Of a stretch of DNA of 64,000 nt, positions 54,217 to 63,496 are shown in pieces. A program made the position numbers and the translations under genes. How positions within the stretch are numbered: position 1 is the stretch's first letter; every line of letters begins with the position of its first letter. The stretch spans positions 62,001 through 126,000 of the forward strand of contig NZ_JADBGB010000004.1 in NCBI RefSeq assembly GCF_015220045.1, in the 5' to 3' direction. The notes beneath the pieces were generated by a model that did not search any database, was not told the DNA's origin, and saw only the letters and a program-made list of their open reading frames with translations. The stretch is from Marivivens aquimaris. Its GTDB lineage: Bacteria; Pseudomonadota; Alphaproteobacteria; Rhodobacterales; Rhodobacteraceae.

Positions 54217-55226
54217 GCTCCGGCCAGCACCCGCAGGTCGTCGTAGAGCGCCTGCGGGATCTCGACATAGCCGCGCGCACGGTTGCGCGCCCGCGCCGCG
54301 AACCGGCGCTGCGAGGGCAGCCGCGCCCCCTGGTCGACGATATCGGCGAACAGCCGTTCGGCGCGGGCGTCGTTCTCAGCCACGCGCCCGCCGCTGAAAT
54401 GCACGGGATCGAAGGCGAGGATGATCTCGCCATGATAGGGTGCGCCGCCGGCCTTGCTGGCGAATGCCATGCTCTCGAGGCTGGTCAGATCGTCGATCAA
54501 CGGCCCGGCCATCAGCTCGACCATGATCGACAGCGCCGAGCCCTTGTAGCCGCCGAAGGTCAGCATCGCGCCTTCCATCGCCGCCTCGGGGTCGGTAGTG
54601 GGCTTGCCGCCCTTGTCGATCGCCACCCCCTCGGGCAAGGGCTTGCCGGCGCGCCGGTAAAGCTCGATCTCGCCGCGGGCAAAGCCGCTGGTGGCGAAGT
54701 CGAAGGTGAAGGGGTCCTTGCCCGCGCGCGGCCAGGAAAAGGCGATCGGATTGGTGCCGAGGCTGCCGCGCGTGCCCCCCGCCGGCGCCACCCAGGCGTG
54801 GCTCGGCACCATCGCAAGCCCCGCCAGACCGGCGGCGGACAGACGCTCGACCTCGGGCCAGAGCGCCGAGAAGTGGAAGCAATTGTTGATTGCCAGCGCG
54901 GCGAGGCCATGCGCCTTCGCCTTCTCGATCAAGGCCGGCAGCGCCTCCTCGAATGCCAGCAGCGACATCCCGCGTTGCGCATCGGCCCGGACGATGGCAG
55001 CCTCGCCCGAGGTTACCACCGGCACCGCATGGCCGTCGATCTGCCCCGCGCGCATGGTCTCGACGCACATCAGCAGGCGGTAGAGGCCGTGCGACTGGCA
55101 ATCGTCCAGCTGGCAGGCGGTGATCAGATCGGCAATCGCCCTGGCATGCGCCGGGCCGTAGCCGGCATGGGTGAGCACCGACAGGCTCAGTTCGGTGACG
55201 TTCTGAAGGCTGAGCTGCTTGTTCAT
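54213..55226 (-). CDS. Ldh2/malate dehydrogenase-family oxidoreductase, possible pyrroline-2-carboxylate reductase
   Basis: This 337-residue NAD(P)-dependent enzyme of the type 2 malate/L-lactate dehydrogenase fold has catalytic-region [38 protein letters not shown] and [21 protein letters not shown]. Members reduce cyclic imines such as pyrroline-2-carboxylate to proline. That is the product expected from a trans-3-hydroxyproline dehydratase, the convergent neighbour. Ureidoglycolate or lactate dehydrogenase activity is less likely here. Confidence 0.8.
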   Translation of the reverse strand: MNKQLSLQNVTELSLSVLTHAGYGPAHARAIADLITACQLDDCQSHGLYRLLMCVETMRAGQIDGHAVPVVTSGEAAIVRADAQRGMSLLAFEEALPALIEKAKAHGLAALAINNCFHFSALWPEVERLSAAGLAGLAMVPSHAWVAPAGGTRGSLGTNPIAFSWPRAGKDPFTFDFATSGFARGEIELYRRAGKPLPEGVAIDKGGKPTTDPEAAMEGAMLTFGGYKGSALSIMVELMAGPLIDDLTSLESMAFASKAGGAPYHGEIILAFDPVHFSGGRVAENDARAERLFADIVDQGARLPSQRRFAARARNRARGYVEIPQALYDDLRVLAGA

Positions 55227-55251
55227 TCCGGTTGCCCCTATCTGATCGGAT

Positions 55252-55263
55252 ATTGGATACTAT
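55252..55263. promoter_or_regulatory. Candidate GntR site upstream of the Ldh2-family gene
   Basis: ATTGGATACTAT, 26-37 bp before the leftward start at 55226, shares TTGGATAC with the other sites in this block. Symmetry is weak. Confidence 0.4.
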
Positions 55264-55341
55264 AGATCGGATCGGTCCCGCAAACCGCTTTTTTGGCTTC
55301 TGACCGCGCGAAGAATGACCTATACCCAAAGCGTTCCGAGA

Positions 55342-55354
55342 TTTGCATCCAAAA
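55342..55354. promoter_or_regulatory. Candidate autoregulatory GntR operator
   Basis: TTTG-CATCC-AAAA, matching TTTTGGAT on the minus strand, placed 18 bp before the GntR start codon and just ahead of its GGAGG ribosome site. Confidence 0.5.
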
Positions 55355-55371
55355 TACAACGGAGGAGCGAC

Positions 55372-56052
55372 ATGGCAGGTCGGCGCGCGGTCAAGAAAGA
55401 GAGTTTGCCCGAGATCATCGCAAACGACCTCCGGCAACGCATCCTCAGCGGCGAACTGGCCGAGGGCGAGGCCATCCGCCAGGAGCTGCTCGCGCAGGAA
55501 TACGAGGTGTCGCGGATGCCGGTGCGCGAGGCGCTCAAACGGCTCAGCGCCGAGGGCCTGCTGCATTGGGAAAACAACCGGGGCGGCACGGTGGTCAAAC
55601 ACTCGCTGCCCGAGATCGGCGAGATCTTCGACCTGCGCATCCTGATCGAGGTCGACCTCTTCCGCCGCGCCATCCCGCGGATGACCGAAGCCGACTTCGA
55701 GACCTGCGCGCGTCTCTTGGCTAAGATGGAGGGCGCCTACGAGACCGAGGACGTCAGCCACTGGGGCACCTACAACCACGAATACCATCTGGCGCTCTAT
55801 GCCGCGGCGGACCGGCACATGTCGCTGGAGTTCCTCGAGCGGCTCCACCTGCACTCGGACCGCTACGTGCGCATCCACCTGAGTGTGATGAAACAGCGCG
55901 AACCGGCGAAACAGGAGCACTGCAAGCTGCTGGAGCTGGCGCGAGCGGGCGACACCGAAGGCGGCGCGGCCCTGCTGGCACAGCACATCGAACGGACCAA
56001 GCGCGAACTGCTGGCGATGATCGAACGGCAAAGGCTTCAGGGCGGTGAGTGA
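55372..56052 (+). CDS. GntR/FCD-family regulator of the hydroxyproline block
   Basis: This 226-residue regulator has an N-terminal winged HTH (LPEIIANDLRQRILSGELAEGEAIRQELLAQEYEVSRMPVREALKRLSAEGLL) and an all-helical FCD ligand domain with metal-ligand-like His residues (NHEYHLALYAAA, EHCKLLELARAGD). Start at 55372 after GGAGGAGCG. It closes the hydroxyproline gene set and is divergent from the Ldh2-family gene. Operator-like words shared across the block make it the likely pathway regulator. Confidence 0.9.
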   Translation: MAGRRAVKKESLPEIIANDLRQRILSGELAEGEAIRQELLAQEYEVSRMPVREALKRLSAEGLLHWENNRGGTVVKHSLPEIGEIFDLRILIEVDLFRRAIPRMTEADFETCARLLAKMEGAYETEDVSHWGTYNHEYHLALYAAADRHMSLEFLERLHLHSDRYVRIHLSVMKQREPAKQEHCKLLELARAGDTEGGAALLAQHIERTKRELLAMIERQRLQGGE

Positions 56053-56192
56053 CCACGCGCGATGGGGCAGACCTAAAGCGTTTCTGGAAAAACTTAATTT
56101 GAGACTCTACCACCTCTTCACAGGTCTCTATGCGTTGAGCGGGCATTGCCAACTTATTTGCACCCGGCTGAATGCGGCCTGCTCCGCGCCCG

Positions 56193-56631
56193 TCATGCGG
56201 TCATCTCGAGTGCGTAGCCGTTCCAAAGATCAAAGGCATCGGATCGGGCGTGGCGGTACGATGTGGCGGTAAGACGATAGCGGCGGGGACGGAAGAACAT
56301 GTTGATCTGGTCATGTGCGTTCAGAAATCTCTGAGCCTGTCCGGGTGACTTGAACCGCCCCATGAGTTTCTCTCGCTTGCGGGTTGGCCGATGGGATCCT
56401 TCGATCCGGTTGTTCAAACCCTTGTGCGCCCGATGATCACCATTCGCCACGAGGTTGCGGATCGGCCTGATGTAACTGCGCAGCTTGTCGGTGATCACGA
56501 CCCACGGCGCGCCAAACCGGTCGATCAGCCGCTTCAAGAACCGGCTGGCGGCCTTTGCATTACGTTGCTTTTGCACGAGAATGTCGAGCACATTCCCATT
56601 CGCGTCGACTGCCCGCCAAAGCCAGAACTTC
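56193..56631 (-). pseudogene. IS6-family transposase fragment
   Basis: About 145 C-terminal codons of an IS6/IS26-type transposase remain: LWRAVDANGNVLDILVQKQRNAKAASRFLKRL, VVITDKLRSYIRPI (second Asp) and NNRIEGSHRPTRKREKLMGRFKSPGQAQRFL (catalytic Glu region). The N-terminal third with the HTH and first Asp is cut off at about 56631, where an IS66-type end starts. Confidence 0.85.
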
Positions 56632-56716
56632 GTAAGCGCCGTCTGGACCCCACGTTGCTGCTGATGGCTTTGGCTGAGAGTTGATCTCCATCTCATGATG
56701 GGGAGTGCGTTTCGCA

Positions 56717-57127
56717 ATGTGCGCTACAAATTCGTTTCTCAAATCGCTGGGCGTCGAGATTTACGCGTCGGGCCATCGCCGATGGCCAGATGAGGCAAAG
56801 GCGTTGGCTGTCTCGATGACCTTGGAGGCTGGTGCGACGGTGAATGCCGTGGCGGAGCGGTTTGGCATTCTGCCCAATCAGCTCTCGGCATGGCGACGAG
56901 AGGCCAAGCAAGGCAAGCTCGTGCTGCCTGCGACCGAAGTCGAGGAACCTGTCTTTGCGCCTCTCGTTGTCTGTGAGGTCGCCGAGGAGGAAGCGCGCCC
57001 GGAGGTCGCATCGCAGTCGGCCCCGATCAGGATCATTCGAGGCACTGTCGTGATCGAGTTCGCGCATGACATCCCCGGCGCCCGGATTGCCGAGATCGTC
57101 CACGCGCTCGAGACGCATCCATGCTGA
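56717..57127 (+). CDS. IS66 TnpA accessory protein
   Basis: This protein of about 136 residues has an HTH of the IS66 OrfA type (RRWPDEAKALAVSMTLEAGATVNAVAERFGILPNQLSAWRREAKQG) and a C-terminal IRGTVVIEFAHDIPGARIAEIVHAL. I chose the ATG at 56717 (MCATNSFLKSLG); a GTG at 56705 is possible. Stop overlaps tnpB. Confidence 0.83.
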   Translation: MCATNSFLKSLGVEIYASGHRRWPDEAKALAVSMTLEAGATVNAVAERFGILPNQLSAWRREAKQGKLVLPATEVEEPVFAPLVVCEVAEEEARPEVASQSAPIRIIRGTVVIEFAHDIPGARIAEIVHALETHPC

Positions 57128-57474
57128 TGCCCTCGCAAGGCGTGCGGATCCTGGTGGCGACGAAGCCGGTCGACTTTCGGAAGGGGCACGATGGCCTCGC
57201 TGCGTTGGTCCAGTCGACACTGACGGAGGATCCGTTTGCCGGAACGGTCTTCGTGTTCCGCTCGAAGCGCGCCGACCGGTTGAAGATCCTGTTCTGGGAC
57301 GGCAGCGGGCTCGTAATGGCCTACAAGCGGCTGGAGGAAAGCACCTTCACCTGGCCCGCGATCCGCGACGGGGTCATGACTCTGAACCGCGCGCAGTTCG
57401 AAGCCCTGTTTGCCGGGCTGGACTGGCGCCGGGTGCGGTCTCTGGAGGTGCGCAGGCCAGCTGTGGCAGAGTGA
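57121..57474 (+). CDS. IS66 TnpB accessory protein
   Basis: This 117-residue protein contains GVRILVATKPVDFRKGHDGLAALVQ, FAGTVFVFRSKRADRLKILFWDGSGLVMAYKRLE and F.WP at the normal positions, the textbook IS66 OrfB. It overlaps tnpA by seven bases. Confidence 0.92.
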   Translation: MLMPSQGVRILVATKPVDFRKGHDGLAALVQSTLTEDPFAGTVFVFRSKRADRLKILFWDGSGLVMAYKRLEESTFTWPAIRDGVMTLNRAQFEALFAGLDWRRVRSLEVRRPAVAE

Positions 57475-57528
57475 CTCGGCCTGCTGAATGAGCGGGTTTC
57501 GGCGCCCCGGGCCCGGTATAATCCGCCC

Positions 57529-57633
57529 ATGTCCAACGCCCCGCCCATCGACCTGTCCGCGATCCCCGAGAGCCAGCGCGCCGCCGTCCTGGCGGTGCTG
57601 CAGGAACGTGACGCGCTGTCGCGTTGCCTTTAA
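57529..57633 (+). pseudogene. IS66 tnpC, 5' fragment only
   Basis: Thirty-four codons (MSNAPPIDLSAIPESQRAA...LQERDALSRCL) at the position of the IS66 transposase gene, ending in a TAA close to the ISKra4-type insertion. The remaining 450 or so codons of a normal tnpC are absent, so the IS66 is dead. Confidence 0.7.
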
Positions 57634-57663
57634 ATCCGGCACGCGGCGCGTTGAGCGGCGTTT

Positions 57664-59121
57664 GTGGGAGTGGAAAGGATCTGGGGTTCAAGCGGCGTTG
57701 GGGCCGCGGGTCAACAGTCTTCCGTCCAGAACGGCCGCTCTAACGGTAGCAACCCTGTGCGCACCCCGTGGTGACCACCGCATTCGCTGCTTCTTTCCCA
57801 TCCGGACGTTGGCGATTTCGTTGACCAGGCCTTCGGCTCGCGACGTAGAGACAGCTTTTCCTTGCTTCCGCCGGTGCCCGTAGTTGACGAGAGCGGACAG
57901 ATTATGAGTCAAGTAGGTCTGGAGGTCCATCGTTCGACCCGCTACCGACAGCGCTGCTTCCTGTGTTTCACCTGCAGCGCAATCGCGCGCCTTTATGGCA
58001 AACCGGAACAGGATTCTGAGTGCTTCCAGCGCACGGTGAGTCTGGCCATGCCAGATGCGCCATCGTAGCCGTTCCACAAGCGCCTCGACATCGCAGGTCT
58101 CGCTGTTGTCAAGCTGCGACAGCAGGGTTTGGAACGTTGTCTCCACGTGCCGGATGCGAGCGGATATGTGCCACCAATCGAGGATATGTTCGACGTTTCC
58201 ATTGATTGCGTTTCGCACAAGACGTGGAAGGGCGGGATCACCATCGGACAAGACCGTCATAGCTGAACCCGGCCTCCAGCCAGCGGCTTTGAGACTGGAC
58301 TTCAGGCAATCCAAGGGATGGTCAACCCCGGCTAGACTCAATCCAAAACGGTGCTTCTTGGCTGTTTTGCTCTCGATTGATCCGACAATGACTTCAAAGT
58401 TCCGTTTTTGATATTCTGGTCTTGAGCGGACATAGGCGCTATCCAGAAAAACTGTCATTTCGGGTCCACCAGATTGAACTTCCACGCCCTCTTGAATGTC
58501 GTCACTCCTGGTTTCCAAGCCGTCAGCGACGGAGGCAAGACGGTTGCGGATTGTCGTGTGGTTCTGTCTGGCGCATGGTGTCAGCGCGTTCAAAAGGCGC
58601 GCAGCTTCACGAAAACTATGTCGTGCGGCCAGATCGGCCTGCAGCTTGCAAAACTCCGGCGTCGCTTGTCCTGGAAGTACGCGCGTGAGCGGCGAGAATG
58701 CCGTTGTGCATTCTGGAAAACCCGGAAAACGGCACATGCAGATGCGGACCCGTGGTGCCTGGACGGTCACACGGCCGAACAGGGTATCTATCCGTCGTGA
58801 GCGATGATCGTGTATTGGCAAGTAGGTTTGGCAGGTCTGGCAAACCCGCTCAATCTCAGTGATTTCCTCTACCTGATCTTGTAGCACTGCCCTTTGGATC
58901 TCTCTCAGGATTATCTTCCCTTCGGCAAGGCTTAACCCGAGTTCTTCCGCGGAGGCCTCTGTCAAACTCCGCTCCAGAATGCTGATATCATGGCCCCGAC
59001 GCTCGCCCCATCCAAATTCCGTTTCGATCCTGATCCGTACTTTCATCGTCAATCCTCCTGTCATCACAGCGGGAGAATAGGTTGCTCGTGCTCTGAACCC
59101 CCAGAACTTTTCCACTCCCAC
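57664..59121 (-). mobile_element. Insertion sequence, ISKra4 type (copy 2, diverged)
   Basis: Imperfect ends: the left GTGGGAGTGGAAAGGATCTG (from 57664) pairs with the right end, whose reverse complement starts GTGGGAGTGGAAAAGTTCTG (to 59121), at about 22 of 26 bases. Length is about 1458 bp, like copy 1. No obvious target duplication flanks it. Confidence 0.78.
57688..59046 (-). CDS. ISKra4-family transposase (copy 2)
   Basis: This 452-residue transposase is the same length as that of copy 1 and shares HILDWWHISARIRHVE, RWRIWHGQTHRALE and SRAEGLVNEIANVRMGKKQRMRWSPRGAHRVA, but differs at many other positions. It has two CxxC-like N-terminal motifs (VCQTCQT). I chose the ATG at 59046 (MKVRIRIETEFGW). 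The stop codon overlaps the terminal repeat. Confidence 0.87.
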   Translation of the reverse strand: MKVRIRIETEFGWGERRGHDISILERSLTEASAEELGLSLAEGKIILREIQRAVLQDQVEEITEIERVCQTCQTYLPIHDHRSRRIDTLFGRVTVQAPRVRICMCRFPGFPECTTAFSPLTRVLPGQATPEFCKLQADLAARHSFREAARLLNALTPCARQNHTTIRNRLASVADGLETRSDDIQEGVEVQSGGPEMTVFLDSAYVRSRPEYQKRNFEVIVGSIESKTAKKHRFGLSLAGVDHPLDCLKSSLKAAGWRPGSAMTVLSDGDPALPRLVRNAINGNVEHILDWWHISARIRHVETTFQTLLSQLDNSETCDVEALVERLRWRIWHGQTHRALEALRILFRFAIKARDCAAGETQEAALSVAGRTMDLQTYLTHNLSALVNYGHRRKQGKAVSTSRAEGLVNEIANVRMGKKQRMRWSPRGAHRVATVRAAVLDGRLLTRGPNAA

Positions 59122-59295
59122 GCGACACCTGCGGATTGCGCTTGCGGTCCTTGCGGATGGGAGAAACTTGCTTGGCCATGCGCCCTCTTCGTGTGGTCAG
59201 AAGCCCGCGCCGCGGGCATCCTCCTGTTTATCAGCCGAAAATGCGACGGGCCAGCGAGCTGATGTCGACCCCGCCATCTGCGATACTAGCTCGCG
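59122..59295 (-). other. Gap with an orphan 5' coding fragment
   Basis: Leftward from an ATG at 59179 runs MAKQVSPIRKDRKRNPQVSR, which stops making sense at the IS border near 59121. It may be the start of a gene cut by the element. Nothing else was recognised here. Confidence 0.35.
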
Positions 59296-60069
59296 TCAGG
59301 TGACGCGCGCGGATAGAGTGCGCAGCCAGCCCAGCGTGGGCTCGGTCGGGCCGCCGGGCTTGTATTCGGCGCCCAGCGGGGCGGCATAGCCCATGTCGGC
59401 GATCACGCCGAAGACATGGGCAAAGTTCACCTCACCCCGGTCAGGCGCGCCGCGGTCGGGGACAGAGGCGAACTGGATATGGCCGATGGCGGGCAGCAGC
59501 GCCCGCAGGCGGTGGGTCAGGTCGCCCTCCATCAGCTGCACATGGTAGCAGTCGAACATCAGCTTCAGGTTGGGCGCGCCCACCGCCGCGATCACCGCAA
59601 GCGCCTGATCTGTGGTGGTCAGGAAATAGCCGGGCGCGTCATAGCGGTTCAGCGGCTCGATCAGGATGGTGATGCCATGCGGCGCCGCTGCCGCGCAGGC
59701 ATATCGCAGGTTTTCCACGTAGGTCGCCTGCGCCGCCGAACCGCTGGCAACCCCGGCCATGACGTGGATGTTCGGCGTGCCGATGGCGGTGGCATAGGCG
59801 ATGGCCTCGTCGATGGCGGCGCGCGCCTCGGCCTCGCGTCCGGGGATGGCCGAGAGGCCGTTGTCGCCGGCGCCGACATCGCCGCGCCGGGTGTTGAGGC
59901 CCAGCATCGTCAGGCCGGTCTCGCTCAGGGCGGCCTTAACGTCGTCCGCAGGCACATCGTAGGGCCAGTGGCATTCCACGGCGTCGAAGCCGGCGGCCTT
60001 TGCGGCGCGGATGGCCTCGGGCAGGGGCCGGTCGTTCCAGAGAAAGCCCAAGTTGGCGGAGATTTTCAT
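59296..60069 (-). CDS. otnI: 2-oxo-tetronate isomerase (hydroxypyruvate isomerase family)
   Basis: This 257-residue TIM-barrel isomerase contains SANLGFLWNDRPLPEAIRAAKAAGFDAVECHWPY, LIEPLNRYDAPGYFL (metal Glu), LMFDCYHVQLMEGDL (metal Asp/His) and IGHIQFASVPDRGAPDRGEVN. It matches OtnI/Hyi proteins of four-carbon acid sugar pathways. Start at 60069; overlaps otnC. Confidence 0.9.
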   Translation of the reverse strand: MKISANLGFLWNDRPLPEAIRAAKAAGFDAVECHWPYDVPADDVKAALSETGLTMLGLNTRRGDVGAGDNGLSAIPGREAEARAAIDEAIAYATAIGTPNIHVMAGVASGSAAQATYVENLRYACAAAAPHGITILIEPLNRYDAPGYFLTTTDQALAVIAAVGAPNLKLMFDCYHVQLMEGDLTHRLRALLPAIGHIQFASVPDRGAPDRGEVNFAHVFGVIADMGYAAPLGAEYKPGGPTEPTLGWLRTLSARVT

Positions 60070-60716
60070 GCGTCCCACTCAATGTCGAATTTCGTGATCA
60101 GTGCCTGGACCTGGTCCACGGTCAGGCCGCGCGGAGCCATCCCGCGGGTCAGCATCGCCAGACGCGCAGTGTCTTCGAGTTCCTCGATGGCGTTGCAGGC
60201 GGCCTCGATGTCCTTGCCGGCTACCACCGGGCCGTGGTTGGCCAGCATCACCGCACTGCGTTTGCCCGCCAGACCGCGCACCGCCGCGCCCATCGCCGGG
60301 TCGCCCGGCACAAAGAAGGGCAGGAGCTTCACCCGGCCCAGCTTCATTATGCCGTAAGGCGTAAGCGGCGGCAGGAAATTGTCCTCGTCCACATCCGGCA
60401 TCATCGACAGCGCCACTGAGTGGCAGGAATGCAGATGCACCACCGCGCCCGCCGTGCTGCGGGTGTCGTAGAAGGCGGAATGCAGCGGCATTTCCTTGGT
60501 GGGCTTGTCGCCATCCGTGTGGTTGCCCGCCGCATCGAAGCGGCTGAGACGGCCGGGATCGAGCCGCCCGAAACTGGTGCCCGTGGGGCTGACCAGCAGC
60601 CCGCCGTCCTCGGTCCGGGCCGAGATATTGCCGGTGCTGCCGCCGGTCAGGCCACGGTCGAACATCGACCGGGCCAAAAGGCAGATCTGGTCGCGCAGGC
60701 GGGCTTCTGTGCTCAT
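60066..60716 (-). CDS. otnC: 3-oxo-tetronate 4-phosphate decarboxylase
   Basis: This 216-residue class II aldolase/adducin-fold enzyme has zinc ligands VVHLHSCHSVALS and a distal ANHGPVV, plus GGSTGNISAR and LLVSPTGTSF in the phosphate site. It yields dihydroxyacetone phosphate from the phosphorylated oxo-acid. Start at 60716 overlaps the otnK stop. Confidence 0.9.
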   Translation of the reverse strand: MSTEARLRDQICLLARSMFDRGLTGGSTGNISARTEDGGLLVSPTGTSFGRLDPGRLSRFDAAGNHTDGDKPTKEMPLHSAFYDTRSTAGAVVHLHSCHSVALSMMPDVDEDNFLPPLTPYGIMKLGRVKLLPFFVPGDPAMGAAVRGLAGKRSAVMLANHGPVVAGKDIEAACNAIEELEDTARLAMLTRGMAPRGLTVDQVQALITKFDIEWDA

Positions 60717-61981
60717 GACGCCAGCCTTTCCTGCGCGTCGGTGAAGAAGGTCTCGGCGCCGAAGTTGCCGGATTTCAGCGTCAGCGCGATCTGTTGCCCG
60801 CCGGAGCGGCAATAGGTCCAGGGCACGCCCAGAGCGATCTCGGCCCCGATGTCGAGCTGGCTGACACCAAGCGCCTTGGTCACCGCGCCCGAGGTCTCGC
60901 CGCCCGCGACGATCACCCGCCGCGCGCCCCTGTCGCGCGCCGCGACCGCGCAGGCCGAAAGGGTGGCCTCGACGATCTCGCCCGCTTCCGCGACGCCCAG
61001 CTTTTTCTGCGCAGCGCGCACGCTGTCTGGGTTGGCGGTGGCATAGATCAGCGGGGCTTTTTCCAGGTCCTGCCCTGCCAGCCAGTCAAGCGCCTTTTGC
61101 GCGCCGTTTTCGGCCAGATCGAGCGGGTCGAGCCTGAACCCCGGCGCGCCGGTGGCAAGGTAGGCCGCCACCTGCCTGTTGGTCATGGCCGAGCAACTGC
61201 CCGAAAGCACGACGGTTTTGGCGTCCAGTTGCGGGGCTTCCGCCTTGGGCGCATCCGCCGCGAGCGTGCCATCGGCCAGGTAAAGTGCGGGCAGCGGCAT
61301 GGCGACGGCGCTGCCGCCGGTCATCAGCACCATGTCGCGGCAGGCCTTGGCGATCACCGCCAGGTCCTCCTTCGCAACGGCATCAACCACCACATGCGCC
61401 ACGCCCTTTGCCTTCAGCGCGTCCAGTTCCGCCCGCAGCGCCTCTGCTCCCCGCGCCACCGTCAGCCGGTCGGCCAGCCCCACCAGGCGCGTTACCTGCG
61501 GTTGCAAGAGCCGCATCAGGTTGCTGTCGCGCATGGGCGTCAGCGGGTGATCCTTCATCGGGCTTTCCGCCAGCGGCTGCTGCCCGACAAAGAGGGTGCC
61601 CATGAAGATCGACCGGCCGTTTTCCGGGAAGGCCGGGCAGTAGATCGTCTGGTCAGTGCCCAGGTCGGCCATCAATGCCTCGGCCACCGGGCCGATATTG
61701 CCCTCCGCCGTCGAGTCGAAGGTCGAGCAGTATTTCCAGAAGAACCGCTGCGCCCCCGCCGCCTGCAGCCATTTGAGCGCGGCGCGGGTCTCGGCCACGG
61801 CCTCACCCACCGACGCGGTGCGCGATTTCAGCGCGATCACCTCGAAGGCTGCCGGGTCGGCCGGGGGCTCGGAGGGCACTCCGATGCGAAGCGACACGCG
61901 CACGCCGCTGCGGGCCAGGAGGCCGGCGAGGTCGGTGGCGCCGGTAAAATCGTCGGCAATACATCCCAGAACGGTGGTCAT
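60713..61981 (-). CDS. otnK: 3-oxo-tetronate kinase (four-carbon acid sugar kinase)
   Basis: This 422-residue kinase of the DUF1537 type has an N-terminal domain GCIADDFTGATDLAGLL and a C-terminal nucleotide-binding domain with VVLSGSCSAMTNRQVA and RRVIVAGGETSGAVTKALG. With otnC and otnI it forms the known D-threonate/L-erythronate or tetronate route. A dedicated OtnR or dehydrogenase is not in view. Confidence 0.92.
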   Translation of the reverse strand: MTTVLGCIADDFTGATDLAGLLARSGVRVSLRIGVPSEPPADPAAFEVIALKSRTASVGEAVAETRAALKWLQAAGAQRFFWKYCSTFDSTAEGNIGPVAEALMADLGTDQTIYCPAFPENGRSIFMGTLFVGQQPLAESPMKDHPLTPMRDSNLMRLLQPQVTRLVGLADRLTVARGAEALRAELDALKAKGVAHVVVDAVAKEDLAVIAKACRDMVLMTGGSAVAMPLPALYLADGTLAADAPKAEAPQLDAKTVVLSGSCSAMTNRQVAAYLATGAPGFRLDPLDLAENGAQKALDWLAGQDLEKAPLIYATANPDSVRAAQKKLGVAEAGEIVEATLSACAVAARDRGARRVIVAGGETSGAVTKALGVSQLDIGAEIALGVPWTYCRSGGQQIALTLKSGNFGAETFFTDAQERLAS

Positions 61982-62709
61982 TTGTCTTCTCCCGGCAATG
62001 TGAGCCTGGCGTTGCGGGCCTTCGGGTTCTCGCATAGGGCACGGCAACATGCGGTGGGGTCTTCCACCAAGGCGTAGTGGCCCAGTCCCGGCAAGGTCGT
62101 GACCTGCGCGCAAGGCGCGGCGCGCGCCGCGTCCCGCGCCAGTCCGACGGGTGACCAGGTGTCTTCGCTGCCAGTGAAGAGCCTGACCGGGACCTTGGTC
62201 TTGGCAAGGCTGCCCAGTGCGCCGGGACGGTCAAGCGCCAGATTGGTTTGGGCTGGCATCAGAGCCGCGCTCTCCTCGGCCATTTGCAGGATCTTGTCAC
62301 GTGTCCGATTTGGGCGTGGCCCGGCCAATGGCGGAAGCCGGGGGGCAATGCTGGCCGCCCCGCCTTGCCGCGCCACGTCCGCAGCAAATTCCAGCCGGTC
62401 TGCCCGCTTATCGGGAGCATCAGCGTGAGGATTGAGCGCAAAGAGCAGGAACTCGGCGGCGGGCAGCCGACAGGCCAGATGCGCGGCCACCAGCGCGCCC
62501 AGCGAAAAGCCGCAGACTATCGCGTCAGGCGTACAAAGATCCTGCAGCTCTGCCCGGAAATCCTCGATCTTCGGATGGCGCATCGAGATGACGTGCCGCG
62601 CGGAAGGCGGCACGTCCAGGCCATCGAGCAACCCGTCAAAAACCGCTCCGGAACACAAGGTCCCCGGCAGCAAGATCCAGGGCCGACCGTCAGCAAGGTC
62701 AATAGCCAT
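61978..62709 (-). CDS. Alpha/beta hydrolase
   Basis: This 243-residue serine hydrolase has the nucleophile elbow CGFSLGALVAAHL (about residue 69), an Asp in LFTGSEDTWSPVG and the His in LPGLGHYALVEDP. Its place in a sugar-acid operon suggests hydrolysis of a lactone or ester that feeds the pathway; that is inference. Overlaps otnK (ATGA) and the aldolase gene. Confidence 0.84.
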   Translation of the reverse strand: MAIDLADGRPWILLPGTLCSGAVFDGLLDGLDVPPSARHVISMRHPKIEDFRAELQDLCTPDAIVCGFSLGALVAAHLACRLPAAEFLLFALNPHADAPDKRADRLEFAADVARQGGAASIAPRLPPLAGPRPNRTRDKILQMAEESAALMPAQTNLALDRPGALGSLAKTKVPVRLFTGSEDTWSPVGLARDAARAAPCAQVTTLPGLGHYALVEDPTACCRALCENPKARNARLTLPGEDK

Positions 62710-63496
62710 GCGCCGCCCGCGACTGGCTTTCCGTGGCAATCGGTTCGTCTGCCAGCGCCCGCACCGCACTGGCCAGGCTGCGCGTCAGGTGGGAAAAATC
62801 ATTGCCCGGCGTTACCAGCGCGCAGCCCTGTTCGCGCCGCGCACGGGCATCATCGGCGCCCGAGCAGAAGATGCCCACCGGTACGCCATGCCGACGCGCG
62901 GCCTCGAGCACCTTGGTGATCGCCGCTTCGGAATTCGGGCGCGGCTGGCTGACGTGACCGTCAATGGCAAAGGCCAGGTCGTTGGGGCCGACATAGATCA
63001 TGTCGATGCCCTCGACGGCGAGGATCTCGTCGATCCGCTCCACTGCCTCGGCGGTCTCGATCATCGGGATCGCCATGACGGTTTCATTCGCTTTGGCCAC
63101 GTAGTCGCTGCCCCCATAGAGCAGACCGCGCGACGGCCCGAAGCTGCGCGTGCCGAAAGGCGGGTAACGGCAGGCCGAGACCAGCGCCTCGGCCTGTTCG
63201 GGTGTCGAGATCATCGGACAGATGACGCCGTAGGCCCCGGCATCGAGCAGGTGCATGATCTTGGCCGGATCAAGATCGGGCACCCGCACCAGCGGGGTCG
63301 CGGGCGTTGCAGAGATCGCCTGCAGCATGTGCAGTGCCTCCGAAACGCCCATCATCCCGTGCTGCAGATCGACGGTGACCGAGTGGACGCCGGAATGTCC
63401 GGCACCCTCGGCGGAATAGCTCGACCCGATGGAGAGCCAGGCGTTGACGACGGTCTCGCCCGCCGCCAGCCTTTGCTTGACGGTATTACTGCGCAT
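62699..63496 (-). CDS. HpcH/HpaI-type aldolase
   Basis: This 265-residue class II pyruvate-dependent aldolase shows AWLSIGSSYSAEGAGHSGVHSVTVDLQHGMMG, LVRVPDLDPAKIMHLLDAGAYGVICPMI, PMIETAEAVERIDEIL (metal Glu) and IYVGPNDLAFAI (metal Asp). Such enzymes split hydroxy-oxo acids into pyruvate and an aldehyde. In this operon it could process a 2-keto-3-deoxy acid. Its end overlaps the hydrolase gene by 11 bases. Confidence 0.88.
   Translation of the reverse strand: MRSNTVKQRLAAGETVVNAWLSIGSSYSAEGAGHSGVHSVTVDLQHGMMGVSEALHMLQAISATPATPLVRVPDLDPAKIMHLLDAGAYGVICPMISTPEQAEALVSACRYPPFGTRSFGPSRGLLYGGSDYVAKANETVMAIPMIETAEAVERIDEILAVEGIDMIYVGPNDLAFAIDGHVSQPRPNSEAAITKVLEAARRHGVPVGIFCSGADDARARREQGCALVTPGNDFSHLTRSLASAVRALADEPIATESQSRAAHGY

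Larger units (their letters stand above)
56632..57663 (+). mobile_element. IS66-family element remnant inserted in the IS6 transposase gene
   Basis: The left border GTAAGCGCCGTCTGGACCCC at 56632 has the GTAAGC start common to IS66-family ends. tnpA and tnpB follow in normal order. tnpC is cut after about 34 codons by the ISKra4-type element at about 57664, and no right half of IS66 is seen beyond that element. Confidence 0.75.
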
